From DTLC01 sp964555645 (lineage in GTDB: Bacteria > Verrucomicrobiota > Verrucomicrobiia > Limisphaerales > DTLC01): DNA of 64,000 bases. Positions 45,903-55,327 of the stretch are shown here, piece after piece (within the stretch, counting starts at the first letter, position 1; each line of letters begins with the position of its first letter). A program made the position numbers and the translations under genes. Below the pieces are notes generated by a model that saw only the letters and a list, made by a program, of their open reading frames with translations, made no database searches and was not told where the DNA came from. Where the stretch lies: contig CAZKTA010000006.1 in the NCBI GenBank assembly GCA_964555645.1, positions 81,864 to 145,863 of the forward strand. The letters run 5' to 3'.

Positions 45903-46404
45903 CCCAAGAGAATTTTTCGATGTAGTAAATGCAGCCGATGAAGTGATTGACCGCAAGCCGCGTGCGGTTGTGCACCAGCTCGGGCTGTTGCACCGAGCGG
46001 TGCATATGCTCGTGTTCAATTCGCGCGGTCAAGTCTTCCTTCAGAAGCGTGCGCGCACCAAGGACCGTCAGCCAGGCCTGTGGGACAGCTCCGCTTCTGG
46101 CCACGTTGATGCAGGTGAAGATTATGACACGGCAGCCGTGCGCGAGTTGGCCGAGGAGCTGGGCATCAGAGTCGCTACACCACCGAAACGCTTGTTCAAG
46201 TTGCACGCATGTCCAGAAACGGACAACGAATTTGTCTGGGTGTACCGCTGCGAGCACAACGGACCGATTAAGCCCAATCCGCACGAGGTCGAGTCCGGCG
46301 ACTGGTTTGACTCTGCGGTAGTAACACGCTGGGTTGCAGACCGGCCACAGGACTTTGCAAGCGCATTCAAGCTAATCTGGGCACGTATTATTGCCCAGAA
46401 ATAA
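45895..46404 (+). CDS. Nudix hydrolase (YfcD/IPP-isomerase-like)
   Basis: 169 residues from ATG 45895. The Nudix box is GHVDAGEDYDTAAVRELAEELGI, and the N terminus (FDVVNAADEVIDRKPRAVVH, HRAVHMLVFNSRGQVFLQKR) follows the YfcD/IPP isomerase-like branch. A role in nucleotide or prenyl-diphosphate metabolism is possible; the substrate is unknown. The ksgA stop lies inside its first codons, so they are translationally coupled. Confidence 0.88.
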   Translation: MSSPREFFDVVNAADEVIDRKPRAVVHQLGLLHRAVHMLVFNSRGQVFLQKRARTKDRQPGLWDSSASGHVDAGEDYDTAAVRELAEELGIRVATPPKRLFKLHACPETDNEFVWVYRCEHNGPIKPNPHEVESGDWFDSAVVTRWVADRPQDFASAFKLIWARIIAQK

Positions 46405-46449
46405 AAAACGTACGTAACAAGATGCGCGAAACGCCTGTTTGGCACGGTA

Positions 46450-46850
46450 TCAATACTGGTTATTAAATATTAGCCCGCCCAGCCGCTCAACAAGATGCAG
46501 GAGATTACCCTCCAGGTCAGAAAAGAACAGCAGCTTGCCCCCACCAACGGCGGGTCTGACCAGCCCGGCAAAGACCACCCCACGCCGCTCTAACTCTGTG
46601 TTAGCAGCGGCAATCGAGTCCAGGCGCAGTGCCAGGTGTCGTCCCCCACTGCGAGTTTGTTATCTGCTGTTTGCGGCACACTTGAGTTGGCTTGGTAAAT
46701 CTCAATTATCGTGTTGCCAGACAACCGCAAGATAAACGCAGGTGGCGTTTGATTGTCAGTGTAAAGCACCTCGGCGCTTATGACCCTCAGATACCAGTCT
46801 TTTAGTGCGACCGTATCCCGCGCCGGCAACCCAATATGTTCAACTGCAAG
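46450..46850 (-). pseudogene. Frameshifted VOC (glyoxalase-like) gene
   Basis: Minus-strand frames give EHIGLPARDTVALKDWYL, LRLSGNTIIEIYQANSS and NKLAVGDDTW, then, after a one-base shift near 46640, ALRLDSIAAANTELERRG and LLFFSDLEGNLLHLVER. Joined they form a complete VOC-superfamily domain of about 130 residues. No start codon is present in the first frame, because a TAA lies just ahead. One frameshift could in principle be a sequencing error, but the missing start argues for real decay. Confidence 0.8.
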
Positions 46851-46920
46851 TTACATTCGCAATATTCATGGCAAAAATAGGGCTTTTGGCAAACAGATAC
46901 CTTACAGCCTGGCAGCGAGC

Positions 46921-46950
46921 TTGACTTTGGCGATGTGCGCAGTTTATTTA
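46921..46950 (+). promoter_or_regulatory. Candidate sigma70 promoter of clpP
   Basis: TTGACT (46921-46926) and TTATTT or TATTTA (46944-46950) are spaced 17-18 bases, about 30-35 bases ahead of the clpP start codon. It is the only good match in that spacer. Confidence 0.4.
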
Positions 46951-46980
46951 TTGCGAAAACTGTTTTCAGGTGCACTAGCA

Positions 46981-47610
46981 ATGAATGGTTTACTTGTTCC
47001 AATGGTTGTTGAGCAGACCGGGCGCGGCGAGCGCGGATATGACATTTATTCGCGTTTGCTTGTTGACCGTATCATTTTCCTTGGCACACCGATTGATGAT
47101 ACGGTGTCGAACCTGGTGATTGCGCAACTATTGTTTCTGCAGATGACCGATCCCAAGAAAGACATCCATCTGTACATCAATTGTCCAGGTGGCAGTGTAA
47201 CGGCCGGGCTAGCGATTTACGATACGCTACAGTTTGTCACGTGCGACGTGAACACGTACTGCATCGGCCAGGCATCCAGCATGGGCGCGGTTTTGCTTGC
47301 TGCCGGCACAAAGGGCAAACGATACGCTTTGCCGAACGCGCGTATAATGATTCACCAGCCATGGGGCGGTGTCCAGGGCGCAGCTACAGACATAAGTATT
47401 CAAGCCAAGGAAATCCTGCGGCTGAAAGACAGATTGAACGAGATTTTGGCGTTTCACACCAACAAAACCGTCGAGGAAATCGCCAAGGATACAGACCGCG
47501 ATTTTTACATGTCAGCCGAGGAGGCCAGGGCATACGGATTGGTTGACGCAGTTGTGCAATCGCGCAAGGAAGTGCCGTCGCTCAAAGAGAAAAACTCGGT
47601 TCTAGTTTGA
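46981..47610 (+). CDS. clpP: ATP-dependent Clp protease proteolytic subunit
   Basis: Serine protease core of ClpXP/ClpAP, 209 residues from ATG 46981 (MNGLLVPMVVEQTGRGERGYD). Catalytic Ser in CIGQASSMGAVLLAAG, His in IMIHQPWGGVQG and Asp in EEIAKDTDRDFYM. The frame is open back to 46780 but that part overlaps the VOC pseudogene on the other strand. No tig or clpX flanks it. Confidence 0.95.
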   Translation: MNGLLVPMVVEQTGRGERGYDIYSRLLVDRIIFLGTPIDDTVSNLVIAQLLFLQMTDPKKDIHLYINCPGGSVTAGLAIYDTLQFVTCDVNTYCIGQASSMGAVLLAAGTKGKRYALPNARIMIHQPWGGVQGAATDISIQAKEILRLKDRLNEILAFHTNKTVEEIAKDTDRDFYMSAEEARAYGLVDAVVQSRKEVPSLKEKNSVLV

Positions 47611-47972
47611 GGTTGGGAAGCTCAACCGATGGGTGAGCACTAATTCACCCCCGACCGAGGCCGGTACCGAGCCGGGTTCACCAGAACGACTGGGATTAGC
47701 CTTCTGGACAGAATGGTTGTCAGCTGGCGACTTGTTACCGACGTGCGGTGGCAACCTTTGCCCAGCGGTCGGCAGGGTCTTGCCGTGGTGTGTGGGGGCA
47801 GCACTGGTACCATTTTGTTCCACAGCTCATGCCAGCTATGGGGCATATCCTGCCGGACTAGGAGCCGACTATGGGTAGGTGGGTAACCTAATGCGACCCG
47901 GTGCAACCTGGTTCACGGCGTACGGAAGGCGAAAACTGCAAAAGCGAAAGCTCGTTTGCTGGAACCACGCTT
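47611..47972. other. Convergent spacer between clpP and the ABC exporter, no gene seen
   Basis: Only short frames with no motif on either strand; GC-rich. Probably contains the terminators of both genes, but I see no clear hairpin with a T-run. Confidence 0.45.
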
Positions 47973-49790
47973 TCAGCCCAGGAGCTGGCTTTCGTACAGG
48001 CGCTTGTACACACCGTTCCGCGCCATCAGTTCGACATGGCACCCCGTCTCCACCACACGCCCCTGATCGAGGACAACGATCATGTCTGCGCGCTGCACGG
48101 TCGAAAGCCTGTGTGCGATGCAAATTGTCGTGCGTCCGCGCATCAGTTCCTCGAGCGCAGCCTGCACAGCGCGTTCGCTTTCAGAATCGAGTGCGCTTGT
48201 GGCTTCATCCAGAATGAGTATTGGGGCGTTTTTCAACAGAGCACGCGCAATTGCAATGCGTTGGCGTTGGCCACCGGAAAGCGCCACGCCGCGTTCGCCG
48301 ATTAAGGTGTCGTACCCATCCGGGTTTGCCATGATGAACTCGTGTGCGTGTGCGTACTTGGCTGCGGCAATGATCTCCTCATCTGTTGCACCGGGTCGGC
48401 CCAGCTCGATATTGCGGCGAATGGTGTCATTGAACAGGATGGCTTCCTGTGTGACGACGGCGATCTGACTGCGCAGGTCTCGGGTGGAAACCTCGCGGAT
48501 GTCCGTGCCGCCGATTCGCACCGCGCCTCGGGTCGGGTCATAGAACCGCAACAGTAGATTTGTCAGTGTGGTTTTACCCGCACCGCTTGCCCCCACAAAT
48601 GCAACCAGTTGACCTGCCTTAATGGTGAGGTCAATCCCCCGCAGCACCAGCTTGTCGTCATACGCGAACTCCACTTTGTCGAACTGAATGTCCGCACCGG
48701 CAGCCCGGAGCGGCTTGGGATGCGCAGGCTCGGGTAACCTATCCTGCAACGATAAAAGCTCGAACACACGCGCGCTGGCGGCTCGGCCCTGCTCGATGTG
48801 TGTGTAAAGACGGGTTAAGTTCTTCAATGGACGGTACATAAGCATGATCGACATCACAACGGCGAGGAAGTCCGCAGAGTCGGGCCGTTTGCCACTGCTG
48901 AAAGCAAGATACAGCAGTACAAGCGCAACGCCGATTGCACCAACGAATTCCAAGAGCGGTCCGGGTATCTCGCCAGAACGCACGATACGCATGAATTGGC
49001 TGATGAACTTGTGCGCAGTGGAACGGAACTGCTCGGCCACAGTGCTTTCCAGGTTGTAAGCTTTGATTATGCGGTCGCCGCTGAATGCCTCGGACATAAC
49101 CTGCGTCATTTCAGCGGCATGTTTTTGCATGGCGCGGCTTGATGAGCGGACTTTTCGGCCGTACACATAAACCGGCACCATGCAGATCGGTAAAACGACC
49201 AGCGAAATGAGCGTCAGTTTTGGTTGTTGCCACAGCAGGTAACCGAGCAGACCTGCAAGCGTGACTGGGTCTTTGACGATCACGGTTGTTACATTGCTCA
49301 GGATGTACTGCAGCGACTGTGTGTCGCTCATCACGCGCGAGATCAGCTCGCCTGTCTTTGCGCGGCTGTAAAAGCCGGCGCTCATATCCAATAGATGCGC
49401 GAACAACCGCACACGCAGGTCTGTCACAGCCCGGATCGCCACCCAGTGCAAAAGATACGTGTTCAGGTACCCGAAAAATCCGCGCAGGAAAATCACGGCT
49501 GGGATTGTGCCGACCAGAGCCGCCACGGCCCAAGGGTGCTCGCGTACGCCAGTCACAAGAGCGCGTTCGGCTGCAAATAGCCAGTTTTGGATCCAGACAG
49601 GTGCACTACGGAGGTGTTCCTGCAGCGGTGTGGCTTGAGCTGAAGGAAAAATTAGGCTGTAAACAAACGTGACGTTTGCCACCAGTAACGGCTCGATCAA
49701 CCCGGCAATAATGCCGCATATCACACCCAATAGCAGTCGCGCCCGATACGGCTTAGCCAAGCGCCACACGTTGTGCAGAAATGCGAACAT
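47973..49790 (-). CDS. ABC exporter, permease-ATPase fusion (MsbA-like)
   Basis: 605 residues. Six transmembrane helices in the first 320 residues are followed by a nucleotide-binding domain: Walker A VAFVGASGAGKTTLTNLLLR, the Q-loop TQEAILFNDT, signature ALSGGQRQRIAIARALL and Walker B PILILDEATSALDSESE, then the H-loop in CIAHRLSTV. MsbA flips lipid A or core across the inner membrane. Given lpxA and LPS glycosyltransferases in the window a lipid-A flippase is the most likely role, but multidrug exporters look the same. Confidence 0.9.
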   Translation of the reverse strand: MFAFLHNVWRLAKPYRARLLLGVICGIIAGLIEPLLVANVTFVYSLIFPSAQATPLQEHLRSAPVWIQNWLFAAERALVTGVREHPWAVAALVGTIPAVIFLRGFFGYLNTYLLHWVAIRAVTDLRVRLFAHLLDMSAGFYSRAKTGELISRVMSDTQSLQYILSNVTTVIVKDPVTLAGLLGYLLWQQPKLTLISLVVLPICMVPVYVYGRKVRSSSRAMQKHAAEMTQVMSEAFSGDRIIKAYNLESTVAEQFRSTAHKFISQFMRIVRSGEIPGPLLEFVGAIGVALVLLYLAFSSGKRPDSADFLAVVMSIMLMYRPLKNLTRLYTHIEQGRAASARVFELLSLQDRLPEPAHPKPLRAAGADIQFDKVEFAYDDKLVLRGIDLTIKAGQLVAFVGASGAGKTTLTNLLLRFYDPTRGAVRIGGTDIREVSTRDLRSQIAVVTQEAILFNDTIRRNIELGRPGATDEEIIAAAKYAHAHEFIMANPDGYDTLIGERGVALSGGQRQRIAIARALLKNAPILILDEATSALDSESERAVQAALEELMRGRTTICIAHRLSTVQRADMIVVLDQGRVVETGCHVELMARNGVYKRLYESQLLG

Positions 49791-50330
49791 CTGTTCCCAG
49801 CCACAAATTATGGCCCAGCCTGCGTTTTATTCCAGAGTTTTTACCAACCAAGACCAGCTGCATCCAACCGAACAGAAGCTGATTTGTTTTTGTGCATGTG
49901 CCGGAGACGGTCCGCTGCGCACCAGGTTTGGCGATTGCCCTTACACCGGCCTTTGTTGCGGAAGCGTTTCTGGAGCTGCTGCAGTCTGACGGGCGGTCTT
50001 ATCCCACAACTGCAGGGTTAGGTTATAGTTGCTGGTGATTCCAGCGCGGCACGGCTACTGTGCTGTAACACCAAATGCTTTCGGGATTTGGCGCGGCTGA
50101 TCGGAGCTTGCACAGCAGTATTGGGGGTGAGTCGATTGGAGCGGGTCATCCGTCTGAGGTTGAGGTTGTTGAACTGTTCTACGCGCTGGCCTTGCTCGGC
50201 CAAGTTGGGTAAGTCATCTCACTCAAGGCTGCCCGACTGAAAACCTCATACCTACGCTCAGATGCAGAAATCTATATTTGGTTCCATGCTTTTATCTCAA
50301 CATCGAATTGGGTAGAACAGTCGCAGGTGC
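49791..50330. other. Divergent spacer before the GT4 gene, no gene seen
   Basis: Frames below 65 codons on both strands without motif. It should hold the promoters of both divergent genes. Confidence 0.45.
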
Positions 50331-51410
50331 ATGAAGGTGTTGTTGATCCAACCAAAAGCCCGTGGATTCGACTGCAACCTTGCGGGAGCAATGAAAGCCG
50401 CGGGAATAAACGCGGTGTTTGTGTATACAAGCAGCGACGTTGGAGTTGAAAAAGCGCAGGCTGCTGGTGCAGAAACGCGTTATCTGCCTTTACGAAGCCG
50501 CTTTGACTTGAAAGGCCTGTTAGACGTGAGAAAGCTCGTTATTGAAACTGTGCCAGAAGTTATCTATTGCGGGACTGCAATCCAGTGTTTTGCAGGTATT
50601 CTCGCTCAAATGCCAAACAAGCGGGCGAAATTGATTTTTTATCGTGGCGCAATTCGGCGTTTTAACTGGCTTAGTCCATCCGATGTTTTGATCTTTAAGA
50701 GTAGGTGGGTCGATATGTTCCATTGCCTGTCTAACGCTGTGGCAGACTCGCTACGCCGAATCGGAATTGCCGACGCCAGAATTGTTACGTTTCCCGCGAT
50801 TGGTTACTCGGAGTCGGAGTTTAATTCCATTGAGCCGCCCCCGAGCGTGGCAAAGCGTGGCGCTCGGTTTCGGATCGGTGCAATTGCTAATTATAGAAAA
50901 GTCAAAGGTTTGGAATACGTTGTCGACGCGCTAAAGATACTTGTGGATCAGGGTGTGGATGCCGAGCTTTACCTCGTAGGACAAGATCCACATGGAGAAT
51001 TAGCAAAATACGTTGGTCGGTCACCGGTAAAGACACGGATCACGTTAACTGGGCTGATCTCGCCTCCTTGGGGCGTGATGAAAACGTTTGATTGCCTTGT
51101 TGTTCCCTCGCTGAGTGAAGGACTCGGAAAGGTTATCCCTGAAGCGCTTGGCTGTGGTGTGCCTGTTGTAGCCACAAATGTGGGTGGTATACCAGAATTA
51201 ATTAAAGACGGAGTTAATGGTTTGCTGGTTGAGCCGGGAAACGCCGTGCAGCTTGCGCATGCGATTAAAAGAGTTTTGGTCGAGGTAGATCTCTACACAC
51301 AGTTCAAAATTATGGGTCAGCGGCTTTTCCGTGAAAGATTTAACGTGACAGCGGTTGTCTCAAACTATATTGACCTGTTTCGCAAAGCTGTGTCTGTGGA
51401 CGCAACGTAG
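50331..51410 (+). CDS. Glycosyltransferase, GT4-like
   Basis: 359 residues with the GT-B fold of group-1 transferases. The C-terminal domain has IGAIANYRKVKGLEYVVDAL and VVPSLSEGLGKVIPEALGCG followed by PVVATNVGGIPELIKDGVNG, the nucleotide-sugar site with the E-x7-E pattern. The codon usage is more AT-rich than the LPS genes to its left. It is likely involved in surface polysaccharide or LPS. Nearby are a broken GT2 and an intact WaaE-like GT2. Confidence 0.9.
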   Translation: MKVLLIQPKARGFDCNLAGAMKAAGINAVFVYTSSDVGVEKAQAAGAETRYLPLRSRFDLKGLLDVRKLVIETVPEVIYCGTAIQCFAGILAQMPNKRAKLIFYRGAIRRFNWLSPSDVLIFKSRWVDMFHCLSNAVADSLRRIGIADARIVTFPAIGYSESEFNSIEPPPSVAKRGARFRIGAIANYRKVKGLEYVVDALKILVDQGVDAELYLVGQDPHGELAKYVGRSPVKTRITLTGLISPPWGVMKTFDCLVVPSLSEGLGKVIPEALGCGVPVVATNVGGIPELIKDGVNGLLVEPGNAVQLAHAIKRVLVEVDLYTQFKIMGQRLFRERFNVTAVVSNYIDLFRKAVSVDAT

Positions 51411-51484
51411 AAATGCAGGGCTGTTTTACCAGCTTTCCTTGGAAGGTGGGTTAAGTAGGAGTCGGGAACGAACTAACCCTACCC

Positions 51485-51897
51485 TTAATCACGTCGGCCA
51501 AATAGGAAGAGCTTTATGCCGCGAAGAGTGCTACCACCGTTAATAGCGAGTTGTTTCATGGCAGGTACAAACACATCCGCGTCGCCACTCGAAAGCGTTA
51601 CGTAGGCATCGTAGGTTGAAATTTTTCGCCTGATGTAATGAGATATTCGTCGTGTTTTCGCCTCTGGAACGGACTTGTTTTGTCGCACAATCAGCTTATG
51701 TGGTCCGTTGTAATCGGCAAGCATGCGCCTGATCACGTCAAATGTACCGTCCGGAGAATGATCGTCCGAAACTATAATCTCCAGCGGACGGTAAGTTTGG
51801 GTGAGGACCGACCGTAGTGCTTCTTCTACGAATGCTTCGTGATAGTTAGCGAAAAAATGATTGATACAGCCCCCATACACTTCCTCGCTTTCACTTT
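51485..51897 (-). pseudogene. Truncated, frameshifted GT2 glycosyltransferase
   Basis: Minus-strand frame reads FFANYHEAFVEEALRSVLTQTYRPLEIIVSDDHSPDGTF, which is the nucleotide-sugar binding start of family-2 transferases (with the SDDHSPDGT motif), then decays into sequence without similarity before the GT2 DxD region is complete. The preceding strand in another frame reads VSIIFS, the usual start of GT2, so a one-base shift separates them. It ends at residue about 130, with roughly half the enzyme missing. Confidence 0.7.
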
Positions 51898-52096
51898 TTA
51901 AGGTCTACCACTCTGCTTCGCACGGCGGGCATAACGCACCTTGAGTCCACTCTTCTTTGCGTTTAACATAAATGCAGCTTCACAAAGTGTCACCCGAAAG
52001 TTTTCGTTCAGAGTTCTTGCGGCAACTTTAACCGAACAGCGCTGTTAGGGCATTTTTATTTACCGCGCACTGGTACTGGCTTAGGCTCTAGCAAGT

Positions 52097-52873
52097 ATGA
52101 AACGGCTTGCTGTTTCTGTTTGCATGATTGCCGGCAACGAATCACACCGTATCGGCCGAGCGCTGGAGAGTGTCGCCGGCTGGACCAGCGAAATTATCGT
52201 GGTGATTAATGATGATGTTGACGATGGAACAGACCGCATAGGAGAAAGTTATGGGGCCAAAGTGTTTCGTGAACCATGGAAAGGTCATGTTGCCCAGAAA
52301 AACTCTGCTGCTGCCAAAGCTACCCAGCCTTGGATACTGAGCTTGGATGCAGATGAAGCAGTGTCAGAACCTTTGCGGGACGAAATAATTAATTCGATTT
52401 CGGAAGCTAGAACAATCAAGAAATATGCCGCGTTTAGTTGTCCACGTTGTACCTGGTTTTGCGGGCGTTGGATAAAACACGGCGATTGGTATCCAGACCG
52501 CCAAACACGGCTCTGGCAACGTGGTCGTGCCAAGTGGGGTGGAATCGATCCACATGACAAACTCGAAGTCGATGGGCGGATTGGTAGGTTGAGGAGCGAC
52601 TTGTTACACTTTACCGCCATTGACATGACACACCAGCTCCGTAAATATGCGAACTACGCCGAACTTTTTGCCCGGCAGCAACTGCACACCGGCTGGTCAC
52701 CTGGCCTTAAGGACTTGCTGGTGCGGCCGTGGTGGCGATTTTTTCGCAGTTACATTCTTCGATTTGGTTTCCTCGACGGCTGGCAAGGCGCAGCAGTAGC
52801 CCAGTTGGTAGCTTTTGCGACCTTTCTCAAATACGCCCGGCTTACTGAAGAACTCGCCACTGCCAAGCGTTAA
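52097..52873 (+). CDS. GT2 glycosyltransferase, WaaE/KdtX-like
   Basis: 258 residues, the usual length of LPS-core beta-1,4-glucosyltransferase WaaE relatives. The start VSVCMIAGNESHRIGRALESVAGW and the acidic motif LSLDADEAVSEPLRDEI are typical, as is WIKHGDWYPDRQTRLW. A C-terminal hydrophobic stretch (WWRFFRSYILRFGFLDGWQG) may associate with the membrane. The probable role is adding a sugar to the LPS core. Confidence 0.9.
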   Translation: MKRLAVSVCMIAGNESHRIGRALESVAGWTSEIIVVINDDVDDGTDRIGESYGAKVFREPWKGHVAQKNSAAAKATQPWILSLDADEAVSEPLRDEIINSISEARTIKKYAAFSCPRCTWFCGRWIKHGDWYPDRQTRLWQRGRAKWGGIDPHDKLEVDGRIGRLRSDLLHFTAIDMTHQLRKYANYAELFARQQLHTGWSPGLKDLLVRPWWRFFRSYILRFGFLDGWQGAAVAQLVAFATFLKYARLTEELATAKR

Positions 52874-53528
52874 GATATGCGCCGGGCAATGCGCGGAACT
52901 TTCGACTGTAGTCAGAAGAACAATGTCTTGAGCACCGGTCCAAATCCGGCCCTGACTCAGTCCGCAGAGGTCTCGTTTAGGCTTTAAGGTTTGTATTTGC
53001 GTGTTGTTTCGGGGGTGTAAAACCCGATGAGATGTCACATTGTAGGAGGCTCTACCCGGAAAATCCAAACTACTCAGTCTGACCAGCCGTGCGCACTTGT
53101 TCGGCATGCGCCCAAGAATCGTACCAAGCCGTCATCTGGCCGGAAGTCCAAGTGCCTGCTCTTGTAGCTGAGGCAGGGCATATTACCTGCCCGACAACAG
53201 ATTTCGGTGTCAACAATCCCAACCGAATCAGGTGCCGCCTAATTGGGCGGACTGTCTCTACAACGGGTTTCTGTATCAACGACGTGTGCGCACATCCGTT
53301 CTCATTCAAGCGAAAATGGCAAGGTATCAAAACGTCAGAGCATTCGAGAGGGACGGAAATGGGCTTACAACACGCTTGAACGCGCTCTTGGGCAGGATTT
53401 AGTGCGATTTTTCACCAAAATCCAGGCAGTTGCTCATTGGAAAGCGTTTAGAGTCGCTAGCTAAAAGCTCGACTTGAGAGCCGGCCTAGTAAGTGTTATT
53501 TTTTGGGGAAACAAAAAAGACGTAGGCG
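52874..53528. other. Long spacer before the CBM48 protein, no gene recognised
   Basis: A plus-strand frame of 96 codons (53089-53379) overlaps a minus-strand frame of similar size; neither shows a motif. It may hold remnants of decayed genes. Confidence 0.45.
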
Positions 53529-53915
53529 ATGAAGTTAGGTTTGGTAGCAGAAAAGAGCGAGCAGTCACATCAGCAAACTGGCCAGGCGACCAGCCGCAGC
53601 ACTGCGGCTGGGGAATATCGGCTTGACCAGCCGGACAGATACTCAGCCAAGCGCACAGCAAAACCTGTTCAGTTCATGTTGCTCGCGCCGCATGCGAAAG
53701 AAGTCTATTTGATGGGCGACTTTAACAACTGGGACCCGCACTCGATCCCGATGCAACGGCAGCCTGATGGCGGTTGGCGTGTGGAGGTAACCCTGCCGCA
53801 TGGGCATCACCGGTACTTGTTTGTTGTTGACGGTCAACCGACGCTTGACCCGCGCGCATACGGTGTTGTGCGCGACCCGCAAGGCCGCAAGGTATCGCTA
53901 ATCGCTGTCAGCTAG
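53529..53915 (+). CDS. Glycogen-binding (CBM48/AMPK-beta-like) domain protein
   Basis: 128 residues. After a polar N-terminal region of about 45 residues the CBM48-type early-set domain begins: VQFMLLAPHAKEVYLMGDFNNWDPHSIPM, then WRVEVTLPHGHHRYLFVVDG and a DPRAYGVVRDPQG end. Two Trp and other aromatic residues are in the expected glycan-binding places. No catalytic domain is attached. Stand-alone proteins like this may regulate glycogen-related enzymes; that is inference. Confidence 0.85.
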   Translation: MKLGLVAEKSEQSHQQTGQATSRSTAAGEYRLDQPDRYSAKRTAKPVQFMLLAPHAKEVYLMGDFNNWDPHSIPMQRQPDGGWRVEVTLPHGHHRYLFVVDGQPTLDPRAYGVVRDPQGRKVSLIAVS

Positions 53916-53929
53916 GCCACTGGAGCGGT

Positions 53930-54466
53930 TCAGTCGCCATTTAATGGTCGGCCCTTGTCTGTATTAGTTTTCTCGCTCCGTTGCTGTTTTCCTGCAAGTC
54001 GTTGTGCGGCAAAAAATTCCTGCAATAACACCTTGCATTCCGCTTCGCGTACACCGCCGGTGATGTCACATTTGTGGTTGAGCGATGGAAATTGTAAAAT
54101 GTTCAATGCGCTGCCTGCTGCGCCAGCTTTTGGGTCCGCAACACCATAGACCACCCGCGCCACCCGCGTAAGAACCATTGCACCAGCACACATCGGACAC
54201 GGCTCTTTAGTCACGTACATCGTGCAGTCAATAAGCCGCCAGTCCCCCACTGCTTCCTGCGCCTGCGTCAGCGCCAGCATTTCGGCATGAGCAGTTGCAT
54301 CTTTGAGCAACTCAGCCTGGTTATGTGCGCGCGCGATAATTTTGCCCTCATGCACAACCACAGCGCCCACGGGCACTTCACCGGCGTCAAAAGCTGCGCG
54401 CGCTTGCCGTAGCGCCTCGCCCATGAAGTAATCGTCACTGTGCAGGTCTATCGTACGTTCGGCCAT
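53930..54466 (-). CDS. tadA: tRNA-specific adenosine deaminase
   Basis: Deaminates A34 of tRNA-Arg(ACG) to inosine. 178 residues. The zinc site is visible as TAHAEMLAL (HAE) and VTKEPCPMCAGAMV (PCxxC); DYFMGEALRQARAAFDAGEVPVGAVV is the family start. A C-terminal extension of about 20 polar residues (GKQQRSEKTNTDKGRP) is longer than usual. It is convergent with the CBM48 gene. Confidence 0.93.
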   Translation of the reverse strand: MAERTIDLHSDDYFMGEALRQARAAFDAGEVPVGAVVVHEGKIIARAHNQAELLKDATAHAEMLALTQAQEAVGDWRLIDCTMYVTKEPCPMCAGAMVLTRVARVVYGVADPKAGAAGSALNILQFPSLNHKCDITGGVREAECKVLLQEFFAAQRLAGKQQRSEKTNTDKGRPLNGD

Positions 54467-54536
54467 TCAGTGTGTATTCTGATCGCGCAGTATCCCGGCA
54501 TAACTGCGTGGTTGGGTACGTCCTCATGCAGCGTCT

Positions 54537-55049
54537 TCACTCGGGCGGGGTCTCATTCCGCTCGGCGAACCATTGTCGTAGGAACAACATGTCCGCTGCG
54601 TCCTTTTCGCGGCGCGACCTGGCTTTCATGCGCCAAAGCAATGCGGCAGAAGCAAAAGTGACCGGAACTCCATCAATTTCGCGCACACAAACATCCTTGG
54701 CCGCATCCGTATAGCTGACTCCGCCCGCTGTGCGCATTAAGTCCACCACGATCTCGTCGCAAACGCGTATTACGCTATACCTTTGCAATTCGCCCGGCTG
54801 TATTTCGCGCGCGGCTTTATCGGGCAAAGTCGCTAGGGCAGCGAGCACTTTTTGCTCGTTTTCAGCATCATCAGCAACCAGTAAATCAATATCCATTGTG
54901 CTACGGACGTAATTGAGCGCTCGCATGGCGAATCCACCAATGACAATGTATTTTGCACCCCGTTGATTCAACTCACGGCACAAATCGCGCAGGTCTTCAA
55001 CTGACGGTTCGCGCGGCTCTAGCTCTTTTGCCGGGTAATCATCTGCCAT
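54537..55049 (-). CDS. Nucleotidyltransferase-fold protein (toxin-like)
   Basis: About 170 residues from ATG 55049 (an in-frame GTG lies 6 bases upstream). The nucleotidyltransferase motif is YIVIGGFAMRALNYVRSTMDIDLLVADD, the GG...DxD pattern of the AbiEii/DUF6036-like NTase superfamily, with a third acidic position in IVVDLMR. It overlaps its upstream neighbour by about 30 bases, so the pair is one transcriptional unit. In this superfamily such proteins are often toxin-antitoxin components, but no function is shown here. Confidence 0.75.
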   Translation of the reverse strand: MADDYPAKELEPREPSVEDLRDLCRELNQRGAKYIVIGGFAMRALNYVRSTMDIDLLVADDAENEQKVLAALATLPDKAAREIQPGELQRYSVIRVCDEIVVDLMRTAGGVSYTDAAKDVCVREIDGVPVTFASAALLWRMKARSRREKDAADMLFLRQWFAERNETPPE

Positions 55050-55255
55050 AGCCACTGATCAGCTTCCTCGTGCGTAGTGAACCGGAACACACCGCGCGGC
55101 ACATGCACACCACCGAAAACCCTGCGCCATGCGATCGAGTCGGCTCTCGAGCTTGTTGCGGACGAGAGACCGTCCGGCGTTCCCCTACGTCGGCCCACTA
55201 GACGATCAACCTTTTCCTCAACGTTGATAATCGGCCAGCTCACAGTCATCAACAT
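55019..55255 (-). CDS. Small protein coupled to the nucleotidyltransferase
   Basis: About 78 residues from ATG 55255 (or GTG 55261): a helical charged region (VEEKVDRLVGRRRG), SRADSIAWRRVFGG, then GVFRFTTHEEADQWLWQMI. I do not recognise a DNA-binding motif. It ends inside the start of the nucleotidyltransferase gene, and such overlap with a small upstream gene resembles an antitoxin-toxin order. The HEEADQWL end looks conserved-type rather than random. Antitoxin is a guess from position and size. Confidence 0.6.
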   Translation of the reverse strand: MLMTVSWPIINVEEKVDRLVGRRRGTPDGLSSATSSRADSIAWRRVFGGVHVPRGVFRFTTHEEADQWLWQMITRQKS

Positions 55256-55327
55256 AGCCACTACTGCGCATGGCGCAAGCAGTCACGCACTACGATCCCC
55301 GAAATCCGTAGTGCCAATCCTCGCGTC

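Noticed and set aside
53089..53379. Plus-strand frame of 96 codons ahead of the CBM48 gene
   Set aside because: Considered a transposase relic but no catalytic or zinc motif could be aligned.
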